Shown here: in pieces, positions 23,904 to 34,067 of the stretch
Position numbering within the stretch: the stretch's first letter is position 1
Layout of the letters: each line of letters begins with the position of its first letter
Assembly: GCA_003955985.1 (NCBI GenBank)
Contig: CP033784.1
Span: forward strand, 372,001 to 436,000
DNA from: Corynebacterium jeikeium
GTDB taxonomy: Bacteria; Actinomycetota; Actinomycetes; Mycobacteriales; Mycobacteriaceae
Direction of reading: 5' to 3'
Length of the DNA: 64,000 bases
Notes under the pieces: model-generated
Told to the model about the DNA's origin: nothing
What the model saw: only the letters and a program-made list of their open reading frames with translations
The model's database searches: none
Position numbers and translations under genes: made by a program

Positions 23904-26495
23904 ATGAGTGACACCGGTGAGTTTGATTTCTCTCTGGACAATCGCGTTGAACAAGCGATTGTGGATGCCAAGGTCGCTGCTCGTAAGGCATTGCCACGAA
24001 GCCGTCAGGACATCGACGAAGAAAGTGCCCATCAGCGGCTTGCACACCGCAGAGGCCAGTCCAACACAGCTTTCGCACTCATCCTGGAAAACTTGGAAAA
24101 CGCCGAGAGCGCTGAGCGTGCTGAGCATGTTTTGGAATCCTTTCCAGATGTGACCGCCTCTGTGGTCTACAAGCCCGGACGCGCGTGGATTACCGCGCCC
24201 GATACCATCGATCCGAATCAGTTCATCGAAGCTCTCCGCGAAATTGGGGTCGAGTCGTACCTCACGCGCAGCACGCTTCGGCGTCGTGCAACTCGGCTGG
24301 ATGTGTCACAACATCGCCGTCCCGCTGTTCCGGCTGCCGCTCAACAGAATGAGGAGGAGCGCATTCGCCGTCGTGAAGCGGCCTTGCGCCGAAGCGGCGG
24401 TGGCGCGGAAGTACTGTTCACGGCGCGTGAACTGGTGACCAAGCAACGCTTTTGGGGAAGCCTGTTCCTATCGATTCCGGTGCTGGTGACGTCGTTGAAC
24501 GTCAACTGGCAGTTCCCGGGTTGGCAGTGGATGTGTCTTGTGCTGACCACGATTGTGGTGTGGTGGGGTGGTTGGCCGTTCCACCGGGCAATGGCGGCGT
24601 CCCTGCGTCGGCGGATGTCGGCGCTGGATGGGGCGAGCTCCATTGCCATCCTGCTGGCGTGGCTGTGGTCGCTAGCGCAGCTTATCTTTGGTCCCGCGGG
24701 ACAGATTGGATATACCACTGCGCCCACTTGGTTTGCTTTCAACTACCGGGAAAGCGCCTCGGCAGAGGTGTTTTTCGACGTTGCGTGCGGCCTGACTGTG
24801 CTGTTGCTAACAGGTCGCATGTTTACGCGCTACAACAAGGTGCGTACTGGACAAATCTTGCGCAACCTGCGCATTCCAGCTGAGCGAAACGTGACAGTCG
24901 TGCGCAAGAGCGCTAAATCCGCGGAGCCGAAACGGGTGGAGGTGACGGTCGCGGAGCTCAATATCGGTGATGACATCGTGGTTCCACCGCACTCGGTGAT
25001 TCCGGTTGATGGCTCAGTCATCGGTGGTGCGTCCACGATGGATGCGCAGCTACTCGGTATCGGCGTTGAACCGCAGAAGGTCAAGGTCAATTCCAAGGTT
25101 TGGGCCGGTGCAATCAACCTGGATTCGGAGCTCAAGGTGCGCGTGGAACGCACCGGTTTCAAGACCCGGGCGTCATCGATAGCGCGCTGGCTTCGTCAAG
25201 CGGTTCGAGAAGAAACGGTGATGCACCAGACCGCAGTGCACTCGGCATCAGAGCTGGTGCCATGGACGCTGTCGTTGGCGGGCGTGGCTTTTTGCGGCTG
25301 GTGGCTGGCGACTGGCACGATGAGCGGTGCCCTCGCGGTGGCGCTGGCTATGCTCTCGGGCATCGCGCCGGTGGCATTGGCAATGTCTACGTCGACCGTG
25401 CAGCGCATCGGGATTCTGGCCGGTGCTAGTAACGGAATCTTGATTCGTGGCAATGAGACTTTCCGAAAGCTGGCCGCTGCCGATGTGGTGATTTTTAACC
25501 GAGTTGGAACGCTGACCGAGGGTGACACCCACGTGCTCGGTGTCGCCGCTGAGCGCAATGAAAATCCGGATCTGGTTCTGCGTGTGGCGGGCGCTCTCAT
25601 GATGGAGAGCAACCACCCGGCATCAGCGGCAATCGTGCGCGCGTGCCGTGTATCCCGCGACGCCGGTTCCGGCGGTGGCGAGGTGCCGCACTGGATTGAG
25701 ACTGTACACGTCGCAATTGCGGAAGACGGTGCGTTCGTTGGCCAGGTAGAGATCCCGGTGAAGGACTCGGACGACAAGTTGGAGATGCGCTTTGTTGAGG
25801 GGCGTGTTTGGCGTCCGCGTGATCTCACTGCACTCAGCGAGAAAATGGCCGTGGCTGCGCTCAGTGGCGGTACTCCGATGGTGGTGTCGTGGCGTGGCAA
25901 GGTCCGTGGTGTCATCACCATTGGTGAGGACATTAAGCCCGATGCGGTCGAGAGCATTGACCAGCTTGAGGATATGGGCGTGGACACCATGATGATCACG
26001 CGAGATCCGTATCCAGTAGCCCGTCGTTTTGCTGACCGGCTGAATATCTCACGAGTATTCGCGGGCATCATTGCCTCCCGCAAGGCCATTGCGGTGCGTT
26101 CGGTCCACAGTGACGGCGAGACTGTCGTGATGGTTGGCGACAAGGACATCCGGGACTCTCTGCGTGCCGCTGACGTGGGTGTTTTGATGGACAACACCGA
26201 AGGCAATCAGAATCTTGATGTTGATTACGCCGATGTCGTGGCACTGCGTAACAACGTGTTGTCGATTCCGGAGGCCATTGAAATCGCGCGTGCTGTGGTG
26301 CGGATGATGGACTCCAACATCTACTTTGCGTGGTTCTACAACGTTGCGGTCATCCTGCTGGGTATGACCGGTATGATTCACCCGCTGCTGGCATCGCTTT
26401 TGATGATTTTCTCCAGCTTGTGGATCGACTGGCGATCCCGTCGAGTGTCCTCTCGCCGCAAGCATCTATTCAGGGTGAAGCTGGGACGTTGGTAG
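23904..26495 (+). CDS. P1B-type ATPase relative lacking catalytic motifs (pseudoenzyme)
   Basis: 863 residues with heavy-metal P-type ATPase architecture: an N-terminal HMA-like domain (about 50-120) without CxxC, transmembrane segments around 175-215, 235-255 and 275-305, an actuator domain, paired helices near 450-500, N/P domains and two C-terminal helices. The family's hallmarks are altered. DKTGTLT is NRVGTLT, with Asn532 where the phosphorylated Asp should be. TGES is absent (MDAQLLGIG). The CPx motif is GIAPVAL. GDGxND is GDKDIRD. Only the nucleotide-domain HP (SNHPASAA) remains. The frame is intact, so it looks maintained but unable to form the phosphoenzyme. A regulatory, scaffold or ion-binding role beside heme genes is inference. 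Confidence 0.85.
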   Translation: MSDTGEFDFSLDNRVEQAIVDAKVAARKALPRSRQDIDEESAHQRLAHRRGQSNTAFALILENLENAESAERAEHVLESFPDVTASVVYKPGRAWITAPDTIDPNQFIEALREIGVESYLTRSTLRRRATRLDVSQHRRPAVPAAAQQNEEERIRRREAALRRSGGGAEVLFTARELVTKQRFWGSLFLSIPVLVTSLNVNWQFPGWQWMCLVLTTIVVWWGGWPFHRAMAASLRRRMSALDGASSIAILLAWLWSLAQLIFGPAGQIGYTTAPTWFAFNYRESASAEVFFDVACGLTVLLLTGRMFTRYNKVRTGQILRNLRIPAERNVTVVRKSAKSAEPKRVEVTVAELNIGDDIVVPPHSVIPVDGSVIGGASTMDAQLLGIGVEPQKVKVNSKVWAGAINLDSELKVRVERTGFKTRASSIARWLRQAVREETVMHQTAVHSASELVPWTLSLAGVAFCGWWLATGTMSGALAVALAMLSGIAPVALAMSTSTVQRIGILAGASNGILIRGNETFRKLAAADVVIFNRVGTLTEGDTHVLGVAAERNENPDLVLRVAGALMMESNHPASAAIVRACRVSRDAGSGGGEVPHWIETVHVAIAEDGAFVGQVEIPVKDSDDKLEMRFVEGRVWRPRDLTALSEKMAVAALSGGTPMVVSWRGKVRGVITIGEDIKPDAVESIDQLEDMGVDTMMITRDPYPVARRFADRLNISRVFAGIIASRKAIAVRSVHSDGETVVMVGDKDIRDSLRAADVGVLMDNTEGNQNLDVDYADVVALRNNVLSIPEAIEIARAVVRMMDSNIYFAWFYNVAVILLGMTGMIHPLLASLLMIFSSLWIDWRSRRVSSRRKHLFRVKLGRW

Positions 26496-26530
26496 GGCAG
26501 GGTAGCCCTTAATCCGAGTGGCCGTCTACG

Positions 26531-27877
26531 ATGGTCACCGTGACTCAAGACATTAATGCTCCTCATGTCCCAGAAAACGTTGAGCTCACCGATCGTTCGG
26601 CAGAGTTCTTTACGCAGGCTCAGGCAGTGACGCCGGGTGGCGTGAACTCGCCGGTCCGCGCCTTCGGTTCCGTCGGTGGCACCCCACGTTTCATTGACCA
26701 CGCCGCGGGCTCTCGTCTCGTGGATGTTGATGGCAACGAATATGTGGACTTGGTCTGCTCGTGGGGTCCAATGATTCTGGGCCACGCGCACCCGGCAGTG
26801 GTGGAGGCCGTTCAGAGCGCCGCCACTCGCGGTTTGTCTTTCGGCGCTCCGACGACGGCTGAGACCGACCTGGCTCGTCACATCGTTGAGCGCACGTCGG
26901 TAGATGAGGTGCGTCTGGTCAACTCCGGCACTGAGGCCACCATGTCCGCAGTACGCCTGGCTCGCGGTTTCACTGGCCGTTCCAAGATCATCAAGTTCGC
27001 CGGCTGCTACCACGGTCACGTCGACGCGCTGCTGGCATCGGCCGGTTCCGGTGTCGCTACTTTTGGTCTGCCGGATTCGCCGGGTGTCACCGGTGCATCG
27101 GCTGCCGACACCATTGTTGTTCCTTATAACGACATTGAGGCCGTCAAGGCCGCATTCGCTGAGAACCCGGGCGAGATTGCCTGTGTCATCACTGAGGCGG
27201 CAGCGGGCAACATGGGTACCGTCGCACCGCAGGACAACTTCAACGCGAAGTTGAAGGAAGTCTGCCACGCAGACGGCGCACTGCTGATTCTCGATGAGGT
27301 CATGACTGGCTTCCGCGCTTCCTACAACGGCTGGTACGGCATTGATGGTGTGGCCGGTGACCTGACCACCTTCGGCAAGGTCGTCTCCGGTGGTCTGCCG
27401 GCAGCTGCCTTCGGTGGTCGCCGCGACGTCATGGAGTACTTGGCTCCGAACGGTCCGGTGTACCAGGCAGGCACACTCTCCGGTAACCCGGTCGCTATGG
27501 CAGCTGGCCTGGCCAACCTGGAAAATGCCACGAAGGATGTCTATGACACCGTCGCAGCCAACGCAGATCGCCTGGCCACGATTCTGTCCGACGCCCTGAC
27601 CAAGCAGGGCGTGGCCCACCACATTCAGCGTGCGGGCACGATGCTCTCGCCACGCTTCGCCGAGGGCGAGGGGCACAACTTTGAGCAGATGCAGGCAGCG
27701 GATACTTTCCGCTACCCGGCTTTCTTCCACGCCCTACTGGCCAATGGTGTCTACCCGCCGGCTTCTTGCTACGAGACCTGGTTCGTCTCCGCTGCGCTGA
27801 CCGACGCCGACTTCGAGATTATCGAGCGTGCAGCAGCCCGCGCGGCCGAGGCGGCGGCAACCGCCAAGCCGGAGTAG
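26531..27877 (+). CDS. hemL: Glutamate-1-semialdehyde 2,1-aminomutase
   Basis: PLP enzyme that converts glutamate-1-semialdehyde to 5-aminolevulinate, linking HemA to HemB. The PLP lysine is Lys283 in [56 protein letters not shown] and [12 protein letters not shown] are complete. 448 residues. The start of the next gene is 7 bp beyond the stop. hemE and the protoporphyrinogen oxidase gene, found before hemL in some corynebacteria, are absent. Confidence 0.97.
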   Translation: MVTVTQDINAPHVPENVELTDRSAEFFTQAQAVTPGGVNSPVRAFGSVGGTPRFIDHAAGSRLVDVDGNEYVDLVCSWGPMILGHAHPAVVEAVQSAATRGLSFGAPTTAETDLARHIVERTSVDEVRLVNSGTEATMSAVRLARGFTGRSKIIKFAGCYHGHVDALLASAGSGVATFGLPDSPGVTGASAADTIVVPYNDIEAVKAAFAENPGEIACVITEAAAGNMGTVAPQDNFNAKLKEVCHADGALLILDEVMTGFRASYNGWYGIDGVAGDLTTFGKVVSGGLPAAAFGGRRDVMEYLAPNGPVYQAGTLSGNPVAMAAGLANLENATKDVYDTVAANADRLATILSDALTKQGVAHHIQRAGTMLSPRFAEGEGHNFEQMQAADTFRYPAFFHALLANGVYPPASCYETWFVSAALTDADFEIIERAAARAAEAAATAKPE

Positions 27878-27884
27878 GTGACAC

Positions 27885-28583
27885 GTGCCGAACAAGACCA
27901 ATTCGCAGGCCGAGCAGCAGGAATCGCAGCCGACACAGCCGGAGAACCCGGCATCCAAGCGTGCAACAAAGCACGCCAAGACCACGGTCGTACATCTCGT
28001 CCGCCACGGCGAGGTTTATAACCCGGATAAGATTCTCTACGGTCGCCTGCCCGGCTGGCACTTGTCTGAGCGCGGTCAGCGTCAGGCGGCGGCCACGGCC
28101 TCGTCCTTCGAAGGCCACGACATCCGCTACTTCGCCTGCTCTCCGCTGCAGCGCACGCAGGAAACCTCACGGCCCTTCACCGAGGTAATCGGCATGAAGC
28201 CGACCCTGGATGAAGATTTGCTGGAGGCTGGCAACTCCTTTGAGGGTTTGCACATCAAGGGCATTGACTCCGCACTGTGGAATCCGAAGTACTGGCCACG
28301 GCTGCGTCGTCCGAGCGTGCCCAGCTGGGGCGAGCCCTACGAGGAGATCGCGGACCGTATGTTCCACGCCATCGAGCGAGCCCGCGAGGCCGCCGAGGGA
28401 GGGGAAGCGGTGCTGGTGACGCACCAGCTGTGCATCATTGCAGCTCAGCGTCGTGCGCGGTACTTGAAGCTCGCCCACAACCCGGCAACTAGGCAGTGTG
28501 ATTTGGCGAGCGTGACCTCTTTGATCTTCGTCGGAGACACCATTGTCGACGTGCGCTACAGTGAGCCGGCCGGTCACCTGTAA
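27885..28583 (+). CDS. Histidine phosphatase family protein (Rv0525-like)
   Basis: 232 residues with the phosphohistidine motif VVHLVRHGEVYNP after a 35-residue Gln/Thr/Pro-rich N-terminus, ACSPLQRTQETSRPF, and the second histidine in VLVTHQLCI. It belongs to the phosphoglycerate-mutase-like superfamily, but the substrate is unknown. In mycobacteria the corresponding gene also lies between hemL and the cytochrome c maturation genes. GTG start 7 bp after hemL. Confidence 0.88.
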   Translation: MPNKTNSQAEQQESQPTQPENPASKRATKHAKTTVVHLVRHGEVYNPDKILYGRLPGWHLSERGQRQAAATASSFEGHDIRYFACSPLQRTQETSRPFTEVIGMKPTLDEDLLEAGNSFEGLHIKGIDSALWNPKYWPRLRRPSVPSWGEPYEEIADRMFHAIERAREAAEGGEAVLVTHQLCIIAAQRRARYLKLAHNPATRQCDLASVTSLIFVGDTIVDVRYSEPAGHL

Positions 28584-28637
28584 GGTGAATAAATAGTTTT
28601 GTTGAAGTTTCACTGACCCCGGAAGGTGGCACCCCAG

Positions 28638-29252
28638 GTGGCCAAGGTCTCATCGTCCCGAATTGCAGCAACGCTGGCGGCAGCAACTCTGTCTCTGTCG
28701 CTCGTGGCATGTAACCCCGGAGAGTCGGTGGGACACGACGCCGTTGCCGTTGGCGGTCAGTTCGAGTTCGTTTCTCCGGGTGGTCAGCAAATCATTGACT
28801 ACGCACCGGAGGAGCGCAAGCCGGTCGGCAATGTCTTCGGTCCTTCTCTCGAGGACGACGACAAGGAAATCTCCCTCGATGACTTCAAGGACCAGATTGT
28901 GGTTCTGAACGCCTGGGGCCAGTGGTGCGCACCGTGCCGCTCCGAGTCGGATGACCTGCAGTACGTCCAAGAACAGATGGAAGAGGAAGGCATCGGCACT
29001 GTCCTCGGCATTAACGTCCGCGACAATGTCCGCCAAGCTCCCATCGACTTTGTGAAGGACAACGGCATCACCTACCCGTCCATCTACGATCCGGCTTTCG
29101 TCAACGCCGGTGCGCTCGGTGGTATCCCGGCGTCGGTGATTCCGACGACCATCATCCTGGACAAGCAGCACCGCCCGGCGAAGGTCTTCCTCCGCGAGGT
29201 CGATCACACCATGCTGATGAAGGCTGTCAATGAAGTGAAGGCGGAGGGCTAG
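28638..29252 (+). CDS. TlpA/ResA-like thioredoxin lipoprotein
   Basis: A membrane-anchored extracytoplasmic thiol reductase that reduces apocytochrome c cysteines before heme attachment. It has an N-terminal signal with the lipobox LSLVAC, then a thioredoxin fold with WCAPC in NAWGQWCAPCRSESD and the cis-Pro region GIPASVIPTTIILD. The GTG at 28638 is placed 11 nt after GGAAGG; a GTG at 28626 is also in frame but overlaps that site. 8 bp before ccdA in the same operon. Confidence 0.9.
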   Translation: MAKVSSSRIAATLAAATLSLSLVACNPGESVGHDAVAVGGQFEFVSPGGQQIIDYAPEERKPVGNVFGPSLEDDDKEISLDDFKDQIVVLNAWGQWCAPCRSESDDLQYVQEQMEEEGIGTVLGINVRDNVRQAPIDFVKDNGITYPSIYDPAFVNAGALGGIPASVIPTTIILDKQHRPAKVFLREVDHTMLMKAVNEVKAEG

Positions 29253-29260
29253 GCCCCGGC

Positions 29261-30136
29261 ATGTCAACTCTTGCCATGGACACGATCTTTTCTGCCGATG
29301 GCATCGGCCAACAGTTCGCCGACGCTGCCACCGGCGGTCCCATTGTGTTGGGGCTGCTCGCCGCTGCGCTGGCCGGTCTCGTCTCCTTCGCCAGCCCGTG
29401 CGTTATTCCGCTTGTACCCGGTTATGTCTCCTATCTCACTGGTATTTCCGGAGCATCGGGGGCGCAGGGCAATGGCGTGACGACGGGAGTTGCGGACGCA
29501 ACCTCCGTCGATAAGCATGACGGCGATGGAGGCCGTGGCCAGCGTTCCTCGACTGCCCGCGCCGGCCTGGCTGCGTTGCTGTTCGTGTTGGGCTTTACTG
29601 TCATTTTCGTGCTGGGTTCGGCCTCTATTTTCGGGCTCGTGTCCACGTTGCGTTTGCAGGCGCGCACGCTGACGATTGTCGGTGGCGTGGTGACCATCGT
29701 GATGGGGCTTGCCTTCATGGGTATGGTGCCAGCGCTGCAGAAGGACACTCGCATGGCGCCGAAGCGCTGGACCACGTGGCTGGGTGCGCCACTGCTCGGC
29801 GCGGTGTTCGCGCTGGGGTGGACGCCGTGTCTGGGCCCGACGCTGACTGCAATTATTTCGGTGTCCGCGGGCACGCAGGGTATGACCGCGGCCAGGGGAG
29901 TGGCGCTGATTATCGCTTACTGCCTGGGGCTGGGGCTGCCGTTCATTTTGGTGGCGCTGGGGTCGGCACGCGCGATGCGTGGTGTGGACTTCCTGCGTAA
30001 GCACTCGCGGACCATTCAGATCATCGGTGGTGTGGCGCTGGTGCTGGTGGGAATTGCCCTGGTCACGGGACTGTGGGATGTTTTTGTTGCCTGGGTTCAG
30101 GCCGCTTTTATTACTGATACGGTAACGCCAATTTAG
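29261..30136 (+). CDS. ccdA: CcdA cytochrome c biogenesis thiol transporter
   Basis: Transfers reducing equivalents across the membrane to the TlpA/ResA-like protein. 291 residues with six hydrophobic segments. The paired cysteines are in SFASPCVIPLVPGYVSYLTG and LGWTPCLGPTLTAI, the DsbD/CcdA signature. A hydrophilic loop of about 35 residues follows the first pair. Its stop overlaps the ResB GTG start by one base. Confidence 0.95.
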   Translation: MSTLAMDTIFSADGIGQQFADAATGGPIVLGLLAAALAGLVSFASPCVIPLVPGYVSYLTGISGASGAQGNGVTTGVADATSVDKHDGDGGRGQRSSTARAGLAALLFVLGFTVIFVLGSASIFGLVSTLRLQARTLTIVGGVVTIVMGLAFMGMVPALQKDTRMAPKRWTTWLGAPLLGAVFALGWTPCLGPTLTAIISVSAGTQGMTAARGVALIIAYCLGLGLPFILVALGSARAMRGVDFLRKHSRTIQIIGGVALVLVGIALVTGLWDVFVAWVQAAFITDTVTPI

Positions 30137-31839
30137 TGAAAGATTTTTCGATGTCGGTGAATTGGAATAAGGTACGACAGCCCTTCCAGCAGGTCTGGAA
30201 CTGGTTGACCAGCATGCGCACGGCGCTGATTCTGCTGTTCATCCTCGCTTTCGCAGCGGTTCCGGGTGCCCTGTTGCCACAGCGCTCGCTGAATAAGGAC
30301 AAGGTCGACCAGTATCTTGCCGCCAACGGCAAGACCGCCGAGATCATGGATAAGCTGCAGCTTTTCGATGTCTTCTCGTCCGTCTGGTTCGTCGCCATCG
30401 TGGCCTTGCTGCTGATTTCCCTGATCGGCTGCATTATTCCGCGCACCATCGACCACTACAAGGCCATGAAGACACCACCGGCTAGGGCGCCGAAACGGTT
30501 GGCGCGTCTTCCGCTTCACGACGAAGCCGTGGTCGATGCCTCTGCGGATGAAGTTTCTAAGCGGGTGCGTGAGCGCTTGAACAAGTGGGCGTTGACCGAG
30601 ACTCCAGCAGATGAAGATCGCGCTGGGGCACGATCCTTTTCCGCGGAGAAGGGATACCTGCGTGAGTTCGGCAACCTGGTGTTCCACCTGGGCATTGCGC
30701 TGCTGATTATCATCGTCGGCTTGGGCCGCATGATCTATTACGAGGGCCAGGTCATTTTGCTGACCAACACCGGCACCGAGATTTCTGATGACAACGTCAA
30801 CAGCGCGGTGGGCGTTCCGTTCTGTAACACCGCTGCGGCGAACTATGACTCGCTGCGCTCGGGAAACACCTTCGACGGTACGACTTTGAACCCGTTCTGT
30901 ATTCAGGTAGAGGACTTCGCGGCCGATTACCTGCCGAACGGCCAGGCCAAGATGTTTACCTCGCACATCCGATTCGCAGAAGAAGAGGATATGCGTAAGC
31001 CTGTCGATGAGTGGGAGAAGACCACGCTGCAGGTCAACCACCCTCTGCGCATCGCCGGTGACCGCGTCTACCTGCAGGGGCACGGCTTTGCGCCTGCGTT
31101 CAAGGTGACCTGGCCGAATGGCGAGTCGCGTACGTCGATTGTCCAGTTCCGTCCGGATGATCCGACCTTCTTCCTGTCCTCTGGTGCGCTGCGCTTCGAC
31201 CCACCAGCAGGCATGTACCCGGACTTGTTCGAGCGCCGCCAGAACCAGATTGCAATCGAGGGACTGTTCGCTCCGACCGCGGAGTTTACTGGTGAAAAGG
31301 GTGCTCTGCTGCAGTCCTCTTACCCGGCGATGCAAGACCCGGCCGTGGCTGTCGACATCTACCGCGGCGACGCGGGCTTGGACACCGGTCGTTCGCAGGG
31401 GCTGTTTTCCCTCGACCGCGATCTGATGCACTCGGGTCAGCTGGCTAAGGAAGCCCGCGTCAACCTCAAGCAGGGCGAATCCACCGAGCTTGCCGACGGC
31501 ACCAAGATTGAATTCCTCGGTGCGAAGGAATTCGTCAACTTGCAGGTTTCGCACGATTCCACGCAGTTCTGGGTGCTGGTGGCAACTGTGGCCGCACTGG
31601 CGGGCATGGTTCTTTCGTTGGGCATTAAGCGCCGACGTGTTTGGGTGCGCATGTTCCCGCTGGAAGATGGCCGCACTCGCGTTGAGTTCGGTGGCCTTGC
31701 CCGCACCGACAAGGCAGGTTGGGGCGAGGAGTTCCAGTACATCGTAGATGACATCCTGGAACGTGACAGTGATGACGAGGATGCTGCTGACAACAATGCT
31801 GCGACCGACGAGAGCGCGGACGACAAGGACAAAAGCTAA
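30136..31839 (+). CDS. resB: Cytochrome c biogenesis protein ResB (Ccs1)
   Basis: Membrane half of the system II heme lyase. 567 residues: N-terminal hydrophobic segments (TALILLFILAFAAVPGALLP, WFVAIVALLLISLIGCIIPR, LVFHLGIALLIIIVGLG), a large extracytoplasmic domain of about 330 residues and a last membrane segment (FWVLVATVAALAGMVLSLGI). The C-terminal tail is Asp/Ala-rich. GTG 30136; ATG 30151 is an alternative. Pairs with CcsB downstream. Confidence 0.95.
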   Translation: MKDFSMSVNWNKVRQPFQQVWNWLTSMRTALILLFILAFAAVPGALLPQRSLNKDKVDQYLAANGKTAEIMDKLQLFDVFSSVWFVAIVALLLISLIGCIIPRTIDHYKAMKTPPARAPKRLARLPLHDEAVVDASADEVSKRVRERLNKWALTETPADEDRAGARSFSAEKGYLREFGNLVFHLGIALLIIIVGLGRMIYYEGQVILLTNTGTEISDDNVNSAVGVPFCNTAAANYDSLRSGNTFDGTTLNPFCIQVEDFAADYLPNGQAKMFTSHIRFAEEEDMRKPVDEWEKTTLQVNHPLRIAGDRVYLQGHGFAPAFKVTWPNGESRTSIVQFRPDDPTFFLSSGALRFDPPAGMYPDLFERRQNQIAIEGLFAPTAEFTGEKGALLQSSYPAMQDPAVAVDIYRGDAGLDTGRSQGLFSLDRDLMHSGQLAKEARVNLKQGESTELADGTKIEFLGAKEFVNLQVSHDSTQFWVLVATVAALAGMVLSLGIKRRRVWVRMFPLEDGRTRVEFGGLARTDKAGWGEEFQYIVDDILERDSDDEDAADNNAATDESADDKDKS

Positions 31840-31876
31840 CTGACCACTAAGTCTGGTCCATCATTACTGCAGGGTG

Positions 31877-31914
31877 AATGCGCGGGGGCGAGAATTGCGC
31901 CTCCGCGCATTTTT
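31877..31914 (+). terminator. Terminator after resB
   Basis: ATGCGCGG (31878-31885) pairs with CCGCGCAT (31903-31910), with an inner GGCG/CGCC stem and a TTTTT tail. A classical intrinsic terminator inside the ccs cluster; some read-through to ccsB or a separate ccsB promoter is implied. Confidence 0.88.
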
Positions 31915-32011
31915 GCGTCCCCCGTGTCCCCGGTCCCCTTTTGCTTAGTCCTGCTTTAGTACTAGGGTTTGAAGAAGTATTCCGCTAATTCCACACTTTG
32001 GAGCCAAGTAC

Positions 32012-33022
32012 ATGCTCGTCAATAAGACACTGGCGCAGTTTTCGGACTGGTCGTACTTCACGGCCTTCGCCTTTTATCTTGTGGCCTTTGTTATTTCCAT
32101 TGCCTACTACAGTCGTCGTATCGCGGCCGCTGAAGCGAAAAGCCAGGTTGCGGAACGCGAGCTGGTAGCCGCCGGTGCGGGTGAGGGAGCTACCACCGCT
32201 AGTGTTGCTGACTCGGGGGAGTCGGCGACGAAGTCGTCGGCAAGCGAGCCTAAGAACCAGGTGCTGACGAACCGACTCGGCGTTGTGACGGAAATGCTGA
32301 TTTACGTCGGGGTGGCCGTGCACTTTGCATCGGTGCTGCTGCGTGGCCTGGCCGTGCAGCGTTTCCCGTGGGGCAACCTCTACGAGTACGTATCAGTTTC
32401 AATCCTCTTTGCTATGGCAATTGCAGCTGGCGTACTGCATCGTGAAACCATGCGTGTGTTCTGGCCGTGGCTGTTGGCTCCGATTCTGGCGCTGATGTTT
32501 TACGGTGGTAAGAACCTATATGTTGAGGCTGCTCCGGTGGTGCCGGCACTGCAGTCGATTTGGATTCCGGTTCACGTCTCGATTATTTCTATCGGGTGCA
32601 GTATCGCACTGATTTCCGGTGTTGCCTCGATTCTCTACATGCTGCGGATGTACAACCGCGAGGGCAAGGAAAAGGGCTTCCTGGGCAAACTGGTCGCGCC
32701 GCTGCCGGATGCTCAAAAGCTGGATGCGATTGCTTACCGCACCGCTATTTGGTCCTTCCCACTGTTCGGTCTGGGCATTGTGCTGGGCGCTATCTGGGCC
32801 GAGTCCGCATGGGGTCGTTACTGGGGCTGGGACCCGAAGGAGACCACCGCTCTGATCTCCTGGATTATCTACGCCCTGTACCTGCACGCTCGCGCGACTT
32901 CGGGTTGGCGTAATACGAAGGCCGCGTGGATCAACATCTTCGGTTTTGCCACCATGGTGTTCAACCTCTTCTTCATCAACCAGGTGGTTTCGGGCCTGCA
33001 CTCCTACGCTGGTCTGAACTAA
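32012..33022 (+). CDS. ccsB: Cytochrome c biogenesis protein CcsB (CcsA/ResC)
   Basis: The heme-handling half of the system II synthetase. 336 residues and about eight membrane segments. The WWD heme-binding domain is WGRYWGWDPKETTALISW at about residues 269-286, with conserved histidines in the VHFASV and HVSIIS helices and near the C-terminus (VSGLHSYAG). The N-terminal loop after the first segment is Ala/Ser-rich. ATG 32012. Together with TlpA, CcdA and ResB it would attach heme to apocytochrome c. Confidence 0.96.
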   Translation: MLVNKTLAQFSDWSYFTAFAFYLVAFVISIAYYSRRIAAAEAKSQVAERELVAAGAGEGATTASVADSGESATKSSASEPKNQVLTNRLGVVTEMLIYVGVAVHFASVLLRGLAVQRFPWGNLYEYVSVSILFAMAIAAGVLHRETMRVFWPWLLAPILALMFYGGKNLYVEAAPVVPALQSIWIPVHVSIISIGCSIALISGVASILYMLRMYNREGKEKGFLGKLVAPLPDAQKLDAIAYRTAIWSFPLFGLGIVLGAIWAESAWGRYWGWDPKETTALISWIIYALYLHARATSGWRNTKAAWINIFGFATMVFNLFFINQVVSGLHSYAGLN

Positions 33023-33074
33023 GTCTTCACACTTGTACAAAGCCGGCATCGCCGGGTGAACTAGAATCGCTTCC

Positions 33075-34067
33075 ATGCGCGTTCTCGTCACCGGTGGTGC
33101 CGGCTTTATTGGTTCCAACTTCGTTCTCCGCACTCTGGCTACACGGCCCGATGTGAATGTCACGGTGCTGGACGCTTTCACCTATGCCGCGAACCCTGCG
33201 AGCTTGGATGGCGCGGACTGTGAAATCATCCGCGGCGATGTTCGTGACGCGGAGCTGATCGATCGCCTCGTGCCCCGCTTCGACGTGGTCGTCCACTTCG
33301 CCGCAGAGAGCCATAACGACAATTCGCTGGTGGACGCCGATCCCTTCGTCACCACTAATGTCATGGGCACCGTGAATCTGGCGAAGGCCTGCGCCACCCA
33401 CGACGTCCGCCTTCACCACATCTCCACCGACGAGGTCTTCGGCGATCTCGCTCTCGACGATCCAGCACGCTTTACGACGGCCACCGCGTACAAACCCTCC
33501 AGCCCCTACTCGGCCTCCAAGGCTTCAGCGGATCACTTTGTCCGGGCGTGGGTGCGCAGCTTCGGGTTGGTTGCGACGATTAGTAACTGCTCGAACAACT
33601 ACGGGCCGAGGCAGCATCCGGAGAAGCTGATTCCCCGCCAGATCTGTGGTCTGTTGCGCGGTCGTAGCCCTCGCGTGTACGGCACTGGCGAGAATGTTCG
33701 GGACTGGATTCACGTCGATGACCACAACGACGCGGTCTGGGCAATCTTGGATTCTGGCGAGGTGGGGGAGACCTACCTGATTGGTGCCGATGGCGAGCGT
33801 TCCAACCTCGACGTGGTCGGAGACATCCTGGAGGGCTTCGGTCGTGAGCGGTCCGACTTTGTCCATGTCACTGACCGCCCGGGGCACGACCGTCGTTATG
33901 CGATTGACCCCGCATCCATCCGCAGCCTTGGCTGGCAGCCGCGCTACCAAGACTTTTCCGCGGGGCTCGCCGAGACCATCGACTGGTATCGCGCCAACGA
34001 GTCCTGGTGGGCGGCGGCCTACGATGCCGCTGAGGCTGGCTACGCGGAGCGCGAGCAGGAGTTGTAG
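33075..34067 (+). CDS. rmlB: dTDP-glucose 4,6-dehydratase
   Basis: Second enzyme of dTDP-L-rhamnose synthesis. Extended SDR with TGGAGFIGSNFV (NAD loop), HFAAESHNDNS, ISTDEVFGDL and the catalytic YSASKASAD, then SNNYGPRQHPEKLIP and a terminal HVTDRPGHDRRYAID. The RmlB-specific HxAAESHVD-like and TDEVFG motifs distinguish it from UDP-glucose epimerases. 330 residues. Followed by rmlC and rmlA on the same strand. Confidence 0.94.
   Translation: MRVLVTGGAGFIGSNFVLRTLATRPDVNVTVLDAFTYAANPASLDGADCEIIRGDVRDAELIDRLVPRFDVVVHFAAESHNDNSLVDADPFVTTNVMGTVNLAKACATHDVRLHHISTDEVFGDLALDDPARFTTATAYKPSSPYSASKASADHFVRAWVRSFGLVATISNCSNNYGPRQHPEKLIPRQICGLLRGRSPRVYGTGENVRDWIHVDDHNDAVWAILDSGEVGETYLIGADGERSNLDVVGDILEGFGRERSDFVHVTDRPGHDRRYAIDPASIRSLGWQPRYQDFSAGLAETIDWYRANESWWAAAYDAAEAGYAEREQEL

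Noticed and set aside
31877..31914. Novel structured RNA inside the ccs cluster
   Set aside because: It is an ordinary stem followed by five T residues, best read as an intrinsic terminator.
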